Shown here piece by piece: positions 26,824-34,721 of a stretch of 64,000 nucleotides of DNA. Origin of the DNA: Halosimplex halophilum (GTDB lineage Archaea > Halobacteriota > Halobacteria > Halobacteriales > Haloarculaceae); the NCBI RefSeq assembly GCF_004698125.1, contig NZ_SRHV01000005.1, positions 620,001 to 684,000 of the forward strand, in the 5' to 3' direction. The stretch's first letter is position 1; each line of letters starts with the position of its first letter. Made by a program: the position numbers and the translations under genes. The notes beneath the pieces are model-generated. The model had not been told where the DNA came from. It ran no database searches and saw only the letters and a program-made list of their open reading frames with translations.

Positions 26824-27945
26824 TCAGCCGAGGTAGTCGGCCAGCCGCTCGGCCGCCTCGTCGACCCGCGGCGTTACGAGGGCGAACCGGATCCACTCGG
26901 CGCGGGACTCGCCGAACGCCTCGCCGGGCATCCCGGCGACGCCCGCCTCGTCGATCAGTCGCTCGACGTTTTCCATCGTCCCCGGGAACCCGTCGAAGCG
27001 GGCCATCACGTAGAAGGAGCCGCCCGGCGTCGTGTACTCTGCGCCGGCCCGGTCGAGCGCCTCGGTGAACCGGTCGATGCGCTCGCGGAGCCGCTCGCGG
27101 TTGCGCTCGTAGTACTCGGGCGGCGTCTCCCGCAGCGCCCGCAGCACCGCCGCCTGGGCCGGCCGGCTGCCGGTCACGTTCTGGATCATGTGCCGCGTCC
27201 GCGCCCGGTCCACCATGTCGCCGAGCGGGCCGTCCTCCGGCGGGAAGACGGCGTAGCCGACCCGCAGGCCTGTGATCGCCAGCGTCTTCGAGAAGGAGTT
27301 GGTGGCGACCACGTGGTCGGACCCGGTCGCGAGCGCGCTCTCGAACGCGCCGGTGAAGTCGTAGTGGTCGTACACCTCGTCGGCGACGAGGACGGCGTCG
27401 TACTCCTCGGCGATCCCCACGATTGCCTCGACAGTCTCCGGCGGGTAGACCGCACCCGTGGGGTTGTTCGGGGAGTTGACGACGATGGCGGCCGTCTCGT
27501 CGCTCGCGGCCGCGCGCACGTCCGCGGGGTCGAGCTGGCCCGTCTCGTCGGCGGGGACGTACGTCGCCTCGGCGTCCAGCAGGTTCGCCCGGCCGGCGTA
27601 ATAGGGGTAGACCGGGTCGGTCATGGCCAGTTCCGACCCGCTCCCCTCCCGCTCCAGCGCGCCCGTCGTCGCGAGGTGGTTGGCCTCGCCGGCGCCGTTG
27701 GTGACGAGCACGCGCGAGCGGTCGACGCCGCGGCGCTCGGCTATCTCGGTCCGCAGCTCCGCGAGGCCGACGCTCGGCGGGTACTGGAACTCGCTCACGT
27801 CGCCGTCGGCGTAGTCGCGCAGCCCCTCGCGGAGCGCCCCGGGGGGCTCCCAGTCGGGGTTGCCGCTCACCATGTCCACCACGTCGCGGTCGGCGCGGGC
27901 CGCGTACTGCATCACCCGGAAGAACTGCGGCGTCTCGTAGTCCAT
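26824..27945 (-). CDS. PLP-dependent aminotransferase, class I/II
   Basis: 373 residues. NSPNNPTGAVYP is the aminotransferase signature, and TNSFSKTLAITGLRVGYAVFP contains the PLP-binding Lys and the later Arg region. NGAGEANHLATTGAL and DPVYPYYAGRANL complete the fold. It resembles aspartate or branched-chain type enzymes annotated widely in haloarchaea; amino acid specificity is not evident. Upstream lies the P-loop kinase on the same strand (88-base gap), so these could be cotranscribed. Confidence 0.87.
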   Translation of the reverse strand: MDYETPQFFRVMQYAARADRDVVDMVSGNPDWEPPGALREGLRDYADGDVSEFQYPPSVGLAELRTEIAERRGVDRSRVLVTNGAGEANHLATTGALEREGSGSELAMTDPVYPYYAGRANLLDAEATYVPADETGQLDPADVRAAASDETAAIVVNSPNNPTGAVYPPETVEAIVGIAEEYDAVLVADEVYDHYDFTGAFESALATGSDHVVATNSFSKTLAITGLRVGYAVFPPEDGPLGDMVDRARTRHMIQNVTGSRPAQAAVLRALRETPPEYYERNRERLRERIDRFTEALDRAGAEYTTPGGSFYVMARFDGFPGTMENVERLIDEAGVAGMPGEAFGESRAEWIRFALVTPRVDEAAERLADYLG

Positions 27946-28033
27946 CGATTACCGGCCGTTGGCCGCCCGCGACGTAAACCCTGGCGCTCGGCGAGGCCGG
28001 CGGGCCGGCCCCGTGGCCCGGCCGCCAGCCCCC

Positions 28034-28528
28034 TCAGAACAGCTCCGCGACCCGCCGGTGGGTCGCGGCGAGGGCGCCGGAGTTGTCGACGGTGGCGTGG
28101 TCGCGTTCGAGCGGTTCGAACCGCTCGCGGGCGTTCTCGTAGACGGACACGTCGGCGTCGCTGGGGTCGTCCTCGCGCTCGCGGATCCGCCGGCGGGCCA
28201 CCCCGCTGTCGCAGACCACCCGGACGAACCGCAGGTCCGCGCCGACCTCGTCGGCGAGTTCGGCCGCGTCGTCGCGGTGGGTCCGGCGCTCGAAGGTCGC
28301 GTCGAGGACGACCGACTCGCCGTCGGCCAGGGCCTCGCGGGCCCGCTCCAGCATCGCCCGGTAGACGCGGTCACGCTCGGCGCGGCTGTAGGTCGGGTCG
28401 TCGACGACCTCCCGACGGACGGCGTCGCTGCGGATCCGCTCGGCGCCGAGGCGGTCGGCGACCGCCCGCGCGACCGTCGACTTCCCCACCCCCGGCAGCC
28501 CGCACTGGACGACGAGTCGCGGCGTCAT
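28034..28528 (-). CDS. Small P-loop kinase/AAA-type ATPase
   Basis: 164 residues. MTPRLVVQCGLPGVGKSTVARA is a Walker A (GxxGxGKST); RIRSDAVRREV and SVVLDATFERRTHRDD are the usual second and third strands of the zeta-toxin/gluconate-kinase-like P-loop kinases. It most likely phosphorylates a small molecule or RNA end. No toxin partner is near. The ATG at 28526-28528 directly precedes the Walker strand. The Hsp20 gene is divergent, 121 bases away. Confidence 0.82.
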   Translation of the reverse strand: MTPRLVVQCGLPGVGKSTVARAVADRLGAERIRSDAVRREVVDDPTYSRAERDRVYRAMLERAREALADGESVVLDATFERRTHRDDAAELADEVGADLRFVRVVCDSGVARRRIREREDDPSDADVSVYENARERFEPLERDHATVDNSGALAATHRRVAELF

Positions 28529-28649
28529 CTACCCCCATCTCGAACCCCCCGCCTCATCAACGTGGGTGTCCCGCCGTCGCCGTGTTTCCCCTTCCGACAG
28601 ATTTTTATAGAACCGCGAACAACGATCTACCGAGCCGAGGTGAGAAGCC

Positions 28650-29021
28650 ATGGCTCTCCCGGATCGACCAGTCAGTTCGTGGTTCCAGGGTATGGACCTG
28701 CCGAACAGGCTGTTCGAGACCGGCGGTAACGACTACGAGCTCTACGAGGAGGACGAGGAGTTCGTACTGAGCGTCGAGCTGCCGGGGTTCGACCCCGAGG
28801 AGATCGACGTGACGTGGCACGAGGGCGTACTCAACGTCGCCGCCGAGCACGACGACGAGACGCGCGGCACGCGCCGGACCTACCACCGGCGGTTCCGCTT
28901 CCCGAAGGGCGTCGACGACGAGGAGATCGCCGCCGAGTACCGCAACGGCATCCTCGAAGTGCGCCTGCCCATCTACGAGGGCGCCACCGCTCGCGGCACG
29001 CAGATCGAGGTCCAGACCTGA
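28650..29021 (+). CDS. Hsp20/α-crystallin small heat shock protein
   Basis: 123 residues. The α-crystallin domain runs from YELYEEDEEFVLSVELPGFDPEEIDV to GILEVRLPIYE; the conserved ELPGF and GxLxVxxP motifs are present, the latter as NGILEVRLP. Small heat shock proteins hold unfolding proteins in the cytoplasm. Promoter element ATTTTTATAG lies at 28601-28610, and GAGGTGA at 28637-28643 is a reasonable Shine-Dalgarno 6 bases before the ATG, so this transcript probably has a 5' leader, unusual here. No heat-shock operator could be confirmed. Confidence 0.9.
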   Translation: MALPDRPVSSWFQGMDLPNRLFETGGNDYELYEEDEEFVLSVELPGFDPEEIDVTWHEGVLNVAAEHDDETRGTRRTYHRRFRFPKGVDDEEIAAEYRNGILEVRLPIYEGATARGTQIEVQT

Positions 29022-29120
29022 CGACGGTCGAAAGACTGTCAGGCTTCCGCACGCGACCGTCGTCGGTACCGTCGCTCGCGCGACGCGAGTTTTTTCCTGC
29101 CCCGCCCGGTAGCGGCGGGT

Positions 29121-30110
29121 ATGTCCGACGACTCGCGGACGCTCTCGCCGGACGAGGCCTTCGAGGTCCTCGGGAACGAGACGCGGGTCGCCATCCTCAG
29201 CGCGCTGGGCGGCGCCGACGAACCGGTGTCGTTCTCGGCGCTGCGCGACCGCGTCGGGATGGCCGACTCCGGCCGGTTCAACTACCACCTCGACCGGCTG
29301 ACCGGCCACTTCGTCCGCAACCGGGAGGCCGGGTACGAGCTCCGCAGAGCCGGCGAACGCGTCGTCGAGGCGGTCCTCTCGGGGGCGGTCACCGCGGCGC
29401 CGGTCCTCGAACGGACCGAGATCGACCACCCCTGTCACTTCTGCGGCGCGCCGGTCGCCGTCCGCTTCCGCGAGGAGCGCGTCGAGGTGTTCTGCACCGA
29501 GTGTCCGGGCACCTACAGCCGGACGAGTTCGCCCGATGACTCCGCTGACGCGGGCAAGGCGGCGGCCGACGGCTATCTCGGCTACCACCCGCTCCCGCCG
29601 GCCGGCGTCGCCGGGCGCGACCCGGCGGCGGTGTTCCGCGCGGCCTGGACCTGGGGCCACCTCGAACTGTTCGCCGCCGCCGCGGGCGTCTGTCCCCGCT
29701 GTTCGGCCGCGCTCGACCGTCGCCGCCGCGTCTGCGAGTCCCACGACGCCGACGCTCGTGATGCGGATGCTCGCGACGCCGACGGCGGCCTCTGTGACGC
29801 CTGCGGCCGCCGCTACGCCGTCGCCGTCGACCTGGACTGCTCGAACTGCATCTACGAGGAGAGCGGCGCGGCCGTCGTCGGGCTGGCGGACTCGCCCGCC
29901 CTCCTCGCCTTTCTCCTCGACCACGGCCTGAACCCGCTGGCCCCGACCGACGAGACGCTCCCCGCGCTGTCGGCCGCGTACAACGACTTCGAGGAGTCGG
30001 TCCGGTCGACCGACCCCTTCGAGGCGCGGTTCACCTTCGCCGTCGACGGCGACGAACTCGCGCTCACCGTCGACGACGACCTGCGGGTCGTCGACGCCGA
30101 GCGCCGGTGA
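29121..30110 (+). CDS. ArsR-type winged-helix protein with zinc ribbons
   Basis: 329 residues. Winged helix at about residues 8-85 (FEVLGNETRVAILSAL, SGRFNYHLDRL). Then a zinc ribbon CHFCGA...CTEC at about residues 111-135 and a second Cys-rich stretch with CPRC, CDACG and CSNC. A tandem HDADARDADARDAD segment at about 212-225 is a small microsatellite-like expansion (DNA near 29745-29785). Probably a DNA-binding regulator of unknown target. The next gene is 43 bases downstream on the same strand. Confidence 0.8.
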   Translation: MSDDSRTLSPDEAFEVLGNETRVAILSALGGADEPVSFSALRDRVGMADSGRFNYHLDRLTGHFVRNREAGYELRRAGERVVEAVLSGAVTAAPVLERTEIDHPCHFCGAPVAVRFREERVEVFCTECPGTYSRTSSPDDSADAGKAAADGYLGYHPLPPAGVAGRDPAAVFRAAWTWGHLELFAAAAGVCPRCSAALDRRRRVCESHDADARDADARDADGGLCDACGRRYAVAVDLDCSNCIYEESGAAVVGLADSPALLAFLLDHGLNPLAPTDETLPALSAAYNDFEESVRSTDPFEARFTFAVDGDELALTVDDDLRVVDAERR

Positions 30111-30153
30111 GCGGGTCCCCTGCGTTTTTCCGGCGGCCGCCCGTCCGGTCGGT

Positions 30154-30672
30154 ATGCGCGAGTTCGCCGACGACCCGCCGGTCGAGGAGCGGGTCGGCGA
30201 CCTGCTGGGGGAGCGCGCCGAAACCGTCGCCGTCGCCGAGACCGCGACCGGGGGACTCGTCGGGGCGCTGCTGACGAGCGTCCCCGGCGCGAGCGACTAC
30301 CTCGACCGCGTCGTCGTCCCCTACGACTACGACGCGCTCCGGACCGTCCTGGCGGTCCCCCGCGAGACGCTCGACGAACACGGCGCCGTCAGCGAGCCGG
30401 TCACCCGCGCCCTCGCCCGCGCGGCCCGCGACACCGCCGACGCGACCTGGGGGGTCGCCACCGCCGGCGTCGCCGGCCCCGGCGGCGGCACCGAGGAGAA
30501 ACCGGTCGGCACCGGCTTCGTCGGCGTCGCCCACGCCGCCCCCTGGGAGTCGGGGGACTCGACCGCCAGCGTCTCCCGCTACGCGTTCGACGGCGACCGC
30601 GGCGCCGTCCGCGAGCGGCTCGCCCGCCGCGCGCTCCGGGACCTGGAGACCGCGGTCAGCTCGCACGACTGA
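30154..30672 (+). CDS. CinA C-terminal domain / nicotinamide-nucleotide amidohydrolase-like
   Basis: 172 residues. The fold matches the CinA-C (PncC) domain: TVAVAETATGGLVGALLTSVPGASDYLDRVVVPYDYDA, then GVATAGVAGPGGGTEEKPVGTGFV. Classical CinA-C has AESCTGGL; here it is AETATGGL, so the usual Ser-Cys pair is replaced by Thr-Ala. Haloarchaeal homologues may share this. If active it deamidates NMN in NAD recycling. There is no N-terminal MoCF-like domain. Gene stands 113 bases before the DUF457 gene. Confidence 0.8.
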   Translation: MREFADDPPVEERVGDLLGERAETVAVAETATGGLVGALLTSVPGASDYLDRVVVPYDYDALRTVLAVPRETLDEHGAVSEPVTRALARAARDTADATWGVATAGVAGPGGGTEEKPVGTGFVGVAHAAPWESGDSTASVSRYAFDGDRGAVRERLARRALRDLETAVSSHD

Positions 30673-30785
30673 CGCCGCTCCCGGTATCGCGAGCCCCGCG
30701 GGGCTCGCCGCTGGGTGATCACCGACGGGGTTCGCCGGTCGCCGAAGGGCAACACTTGTGACCCGCGGGTCCATCGCATCGCTCC

Positions 30786-31265
30786 ATGGACAAGCGCGGA
30801 CACGTGTTGAACGCGGTCTTTCTCGCCGTGGGCCTGGGGTTCATCCTCGAACCCGCGGGCGACGTGGCGACGTTCCGGACCATCGCCGCGGTGTTCGTCC
30901 CGCTGGTGCTCGGGGCCCTGTTCCCCGACGTGGACACCCACTTCGGGAAACACCGCAAGACGCTGCACAACCTTCCGATCCTCGGGATCGTCGCCGCCTA
31001 TCCGATCTACTTCGGGAACCTTCACTGGGTGTGGCTCGGCGTGCTCACCCACTACGTCCTCGACGCGCTCGGGACGACCCGCGGGATCGCCCTCTTCTAC
31101 CCCCTCTGGGACGAGGAGTTCGGCGCCCCCATCGGCGTCCCCGTCAGCAGCGACTACGCCGACGCCATGATGCTCGCCGTCACCGCCTTCGAACTCGTCG
31201 TCGCCGCCGGCCTCGTCCACGTCCTCCCCGCCTACCTCCCCGAGGGCGTCACCCTCCCGTTCTGA
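30786..31265 (+). CDS. YdjM/DUF457-type membrane metal-dependent hydrolase
   Basis: 159 residues. Several His and Asp in membrane-linked positions (KRGHVLNAVFL, LGALFPDVDTHFGKHRKTLHNLP, HYVLDALGTTRG) match the DUF457 family. The conserved LPDxD-type motif is FPDVDTHFGKHRKTLHN. There are about four transmembrane helices. These proteins are predicted hydrolases; biochemical role unknown. Start ATG at 30786 is just after a short gap from the CinA-like gene; after the stop comes repeat E. Confidence 0.8.
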   Translation: MDKRGHVLNAVFLAVGLGFILEPAGDVATFRTIAAVFVPLVLGALFPDVDTHFGKHRKTLHNLPILGIVAAYPIYFGNLHWVWLGVLTHYVLDALGTTRGIALFYPLWDEEFGAPIGVPVSSDYADAMMLAVTAFELVVAAGLVHVLPAYLPEGVTLPF

Positions 31266-31320
31266 ACCGATTTCGCCCCCCGTTCTCCCGGTGTGATCGA
31301 AGTGAACGGTGCTGTGCAGT

Positions 31321-31712
31321 GCGGTCGGCGCGTGCTGTCGAGCGTGCCCGCCGCCTGGCGGGCCGCTCGAAATAGCCGCGCGAGGTATTCGTGAACTGTG
31401 TGAACGAAGGCTCGTCGGAGCGTGCTCCGACGGTGGATGAGCGACGCCAGGAGCGAATCGGCTGGGGAGGTTCGTGGCCGTCTGCGGTGTGGTGCCGTGC
31501 TGTGCTGTCCTGGCGGACTGAACGGGCGAGGCGCGCTCGCGCCGACAGTCGCCTGAGCGACCCCTATCCGCGCGGGCGGTGCGGAGAGCGCGGATATGTC
31601 GCTCAGCGACCGCGAGCGGGCCGAGGGCTTTCAGCGCATGTTGTCCGGTGCTGTCGATCCAATTCAGAGCGAGCGGGCCGAGGGCTTTCAGCGCCTGCTG
31701 TCGAGTGCGGTC
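31321..31712 (+). repeat. Long intergenic repeat family, copy E
   Basis: The best preserved copy: GCGGTCGGCGCGTGCTGTCG, then the variable part (CCGCCTGGCGGGCCGCTCG, then GGCTCGTCGGAGCGTGCTCC), CGGCTGGGGAGG, CTGGCGGACTGAACGGGCG, the hairpin (outer arms 31553-31561 and 31598-31606, inner arms 31565-31573 and 31588-31596) and two GCCGAGGGCTTTCAGCGC units. It fills the gap between the DUF457 gene and DUF7565; the remaining bases 31713-31796 hold the DUF7565 promoter. Confidence 0.87.
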
Positions 31713-31796
31713 ACGATAACTAGCAGACGTGATCAGGAAGTCACGCGAGGGGGGAGGGGGAACGTTTTTACAGAGCGGCGGGCATGACTCGGGTAT

Positions 31797-32102
31797 ATGG
31801 CCTCCTGGGAGTGTGCGATCGACGGCGACGACGAGCAGTTCGACCGGGTCGAGGACCTGATCGTCCACCAGTCGACGGCACACGAGCGCATCGAGTGCAA
31901 GGTCTGCGGGACCGTCCTCCCGGACGGCTACTTCGCGATCCGCCACGCCTTCGACGAGCACAGCCGCGCCGAGTACGTCCGCGCCTACGACGCGACCGCC
32001 AAGGAGGTCCGGCGCCGCGAGAACGTCAAGGAGAACATCGAGGAGGAGGCCGACATCCGCGAGGTCATCGACCGCCTCGAAGGCGGCAACGGCGCTATCT
32101 GA
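31797..32102 (+). CDS. DUF7565 family zinc-finger protein
   Basis: 101 residues. MASWECAIDGDDEQFDRVEDLIVHQSTAH and CKVCGTVLPDGYFAIRHAFDEHSR show a Cys/His pattern of two paired zinc-finger-like modules (C...H...H and CxxC...H...H). The C-terminus is a charged helix (KEVRRRENVKENIEEEADIREV). This is a haloarchaeal orphan family of unknown role. AACGTTTTTA at 31761-31770 is the likely TATA region, 27-36 bases before the ATG, indicating a leaderless transcript. Confidence 0.78.
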   Translation: MASWECAIDGDDEQFDRVEDLIVHQSTAHERIECKVCGTVLPDGYFAIRHAFDEHSRAEYVRAYDATAKEVRRRENVKENIEEEADIREVIDRLEGGNGAI

Positions 32103-32178
32103 GGGCGTCTTTTCAGCTATCGGTCCCCTGGCGGTAGCGTCGCGGATCCGCCACCGAAAGAACCGCACGAGAGCGACC

Positions 32179-32760
32179 CTACTTCGAGGAGAGCAGGTAG
32201 CCGCCGACGCCCATCGAGAGGACGGCGAGCAGCACCGAGGCGAGCCGGATCAGCTGCGGGGTCGCGCCCAGCGGCGGCTCGCTCGTGGCGGTCGCCATCG
32301 CGTCGTAGCGCTGGGTCGTCTCCGCGCGCCGTTGTTCCTCCTCGCTCGCGTTCTCTCCGGGCCGCGGACCGAAGTTCGGTTCGTCTGCCGGCGGGAGGTC
32401 GCCGCCGTCCTCGGGGCGCTCGATGACGACCGCCCGGACCGCGCTCACGTTGTCGTTCTCGAAGGCCTGTCGGCGCTCGGTCGCATTGAGGTAGCTGAAC
32501 TCCGGCGCGCCCTCGCCGACGGGGACGCGGTACTCGCCGTCGTTCTCCAGGGTCGTCCGGTACAGCTCCTGGCCGCGCGCCGAGAGGTTCTCGTAGGCGA
32601 TCACCTCGTGGCCTTCCTCGCGGAGCTCCTCGGGGGTGCCGGTCGCGTACGACCCCGTGTCGTGGACGAGCATCGCCTGGACCGGGAAGACGGCCGGGAC
32701 CGTGAACAGGACGGCCGCCAGGACGACCAGCGCCGTGCCGACAGCGTTGCGTCGGTTCAT
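32179..32760 (-). CDS. Membrane protein of the ABC-2-like operon
   Basis: 193 residues. An N-terminal helix (NAVGTALVVLAAVLFTVPAVF), an exterior domain of about 130 residues, and a C-terminal helix (IRLASVLLAVLSMGVGGYLLSS). The outside domain has no recognised fold. The start overlaps the permease stop (ATGA, 32757-32760), so the three genes 34600 to 32179 are one operon. It is probably an accessory subunit of the transporter. The family is not recognised. Confidence 0.68.
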   Translation of the reverse strand: MNRRNAVGTALVVLAAVLFTVPAVFPVQAMLVHDTGSYATGTPEELREEGHEVIAYENLSARGQELYRTTLENDGEYRVPVGEGAPEFSYLNATERRQAFENDNVSAVRAVVIERPEDGGDLPPADEPNFGPRPGENASEEEQRRAETTQRYDAMATATSEPPLGATPQLIRLASVLLAVLSMGVGGYLLSSK

Positions 32761-33638
32761 TCCAGATCAGCCCTCTCGAACAGCAGATAGCCGACCAGCA
32801 GCGGTACCACCAGCCAGAACGCGAGCACGACCAGCGAGAACTGGTCCTGCAGGTAGACCGGGAGCGCGTCGTTGGCCCCGGCCGGCTCGAACCGCAGGTC
32901 CTCCGGCAGGCTCGACCGGAAGACGTTCTGGCGCATCTCCGTCGGCATCACGAGGTTGACGGCCTTGCGGTAGGCCAGGTAGGGGCTGGTGTACTGGACG
33001 GCGTTGTACAGGTCGGGGTTGGCGTCGGCGCCCAGCAGCGTCGTGTGGAGCCAGCGGGCGATGTCGCCGACCGACGCGACCGGGAAGACGTACAGGATGA
33101 CGAGCACGAAGTACGTCCCGAACGCGCCCGCGATGGCGCGGCTCCGCGACGCGGCGGCCGACGACATCGCCAGCGCGATGCTGACGAACGTCGACCCGTA
33201 GACGAGCGTCACCAGTAGCGTCCCGAAGATCACCGCGGCCGGGAACGCGCCGTGACGGGCCAGCGCCGTGCTGACCGCCGCGACGTACATGAACGCGACG
33301 CCGCCGGCGACGATGCCGTTGCGGCTCAGCAGCTTCCCGACGAAGACGCTCCGGCGCGTGTTCGGCAACGAGAGCAGGAACTTGATCCCGCCGCCCTCGC
33401 GCTCGCCGGCGATGGCCAGGTAGCTCGCCACCAGCGCGACGATGGGGAGGAGGACGGCCAGCAGCATCGTCAACACCCGAAAGAGCGCACGCACCTGCTC
33501 GGCGTCCGGCCCGGGCGCGCCGCCCGAGACGTAGCCGACGAACGCCGCGATGAGTCCCAGCACGACCGCCGCCGCCCACAGCAGTTTCGACCGGCGCGCG
33601 GCCTTGAAGTCCTTCTTCGCGACCGTGACCGTGCTCAT
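32757..33638 (-). CDS. ABC-2/NosY-type transporter permease
   Basis: 293 residues. MSTVTVAKKDFKAARRSKLLWAAAVV is the typical start of archaeal ABC-2 permeases; about six transmembrane helices follow, with LSLPNTRRSVFVGKLLSRNGIV between the second and third. There is an ATGA overlap with the ATPase gene. It pairs with the ATPase to export an unknown substrate. Start at 33636-33638 is supported by this overlap. Confidence 0.82.
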   Translation of the reverse strand: MSTVTVAKKDFKAARRSKLLWAAAVVLGLIAAFVGYVSGGAPGPDAEQVRALFRVLTMLLAVLLPIVALVASYLAIAGEREGGGIKFLLSLPNTRRSVFVGKLLSRNGIVAGGVAFMYVAAVSTALARHGAFPAAVIFGTLLVTLVYGSTFVSIALAMSSAAASRSRAIAGAFGTYFVLVILYVFPVASVGDIARWLHTTLLGADANPDLYNAVQYTSPYLAYRKAVNLVMPTEMRQNVFRSSLPEDLRFEPAGANDALPVYLQDQFSLVVLAFWLVVPLLVGYLLFERADLE

Positions 33639-34600
33639 GCCGACGCCTCCCGGGAGTCGTCCAGTTCGACGCTCTCGCCGACGGTCCCGTCGGCGTCGCG
33701 GCCGCCGCCGGTGAACTGGTTGAACAGCTCCTCCAGCGAGGTGTTGTCCGCGAGGATGTCGACGACCTCGGCCCGCTCGTCGACCCGCCTGACCACGTCG
33801 ACCTTCGCGCTCGGGTCCGAACACTCCGCGACGAGCGTCGTGTCGGTCACGTCGACCGCCGAGACGCCCGTGATGTCGCCGATGCCGTCGACCCGCGGCG
33901 GCTCCGCGCACTCCAGTTCGATGGTGGCCTGGCCGGTGGCGCTCTCGCGCAGCCCCTCGATGGAGTCGACGGCGACCAGCTCCCCCTCGTTCATCACGCC
34001 GACGCGGTCGCAGACCGCCTCGACCTCCGAGAGGATGTGGCTGGAGAAGAAGACGGTCGTCCCGTCGGCGGCGCGGTCGCGGATGACCGACCGCATGTGC
34101 TGGATGCCGTTCGGATCCAGCCCCGTCGAGGGCTCGTCGAGGATCAGCAGGTCGGGGTCGTCGGCCAGCGCCATGCCGAACGCGAGGCGCTGTTGCATCC
34201 CCTTGGAGTAGCCCGACGCGACGCGGTCGGCGTCGTCGGCGATCCCCACGAGATCGAGCAACTGCTCGGGGTCGTCGTCGGCGTCTTTGGTCTCGACGGC
34301 CCACTCCATGTACTCGCGGCCGGTGAGGTAGTCGTCGAAGCCGTACCCTTCCGGGAGGACGCCGATGCGCTCGCGGATGGCCGCACACTCGCGCTGGGCG
34401 TCCATGCCGAACACCTGCGCCGACCCCGCGGTCGGCCGGATGAAATCGAGCAGCATGTTGATCGTCGTCGACTTCCCCGCGCCGTTGGGCCCGAGAAAGC
34501 CGAATATCTCCCCCTCCTCGATGGTCAGATCGAGGGAGTCGACGGCGACCACGTCCTCGCCGAAGGTCTTCGTCAGTCCGTTCGTCTGGATGGAGGGCAT
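33635..34600 (-). CDS. ABC transporter ATP-binding protein
   Basis: 321 residues. Walker A GPNGAGKSTTIN, signature YSKGMQQRLAFGM (in place of LSGGQ), Walker B LLILDEPSTGLDPNGI, and H-loop SSHILSE. A C-terminal domain of about 100 residues follows with VARSVDTERR-type sequence replaced here by an acidic stretch ending SVELDDSREASA. This is the first gene of the three-gene operon; its ATG is at 34598-34600. Confidence 0.87.
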   Translation of the reverse strand: MPSIQTNGLTKTFGEDVVAVDSLDLTIEEGEIFGFLGPNGAGKSTTINMLLDFIRPTAGSAQVFGMDAQRECAAIRERIGVLPEGYGFDDYLTGREYMEWAVETKDADDDPEQLLDLVGIADDADRVASGYSKGMQQRLAFGMALADDPDLLILDEPSTGLDPNGIQHMRSVIRDRAADGTTVFFSSHILSEVEAVCDRVGVMNEGELVAVDSIEGLRESATGQATIELECAEPPRVDGIGDITGVSAVDVTDTTLVAECSDPSAKVDVVRRVDERAEVVDILADNTSLEELFNQFTGGGRDADGTVGESVELDDSREASA

Positions 34601-34721
34601 CTGTCGTACTCGTCCCCCGGAACACGGGGCCGATGTAAGTGTCTTGTCGTTGGGGAGAGAGCCCCCGACGGCGGACCCGGACCACGCCCGAAGCTAAGTG
34701 CCTCGGCGCACAGGTCGGCGT

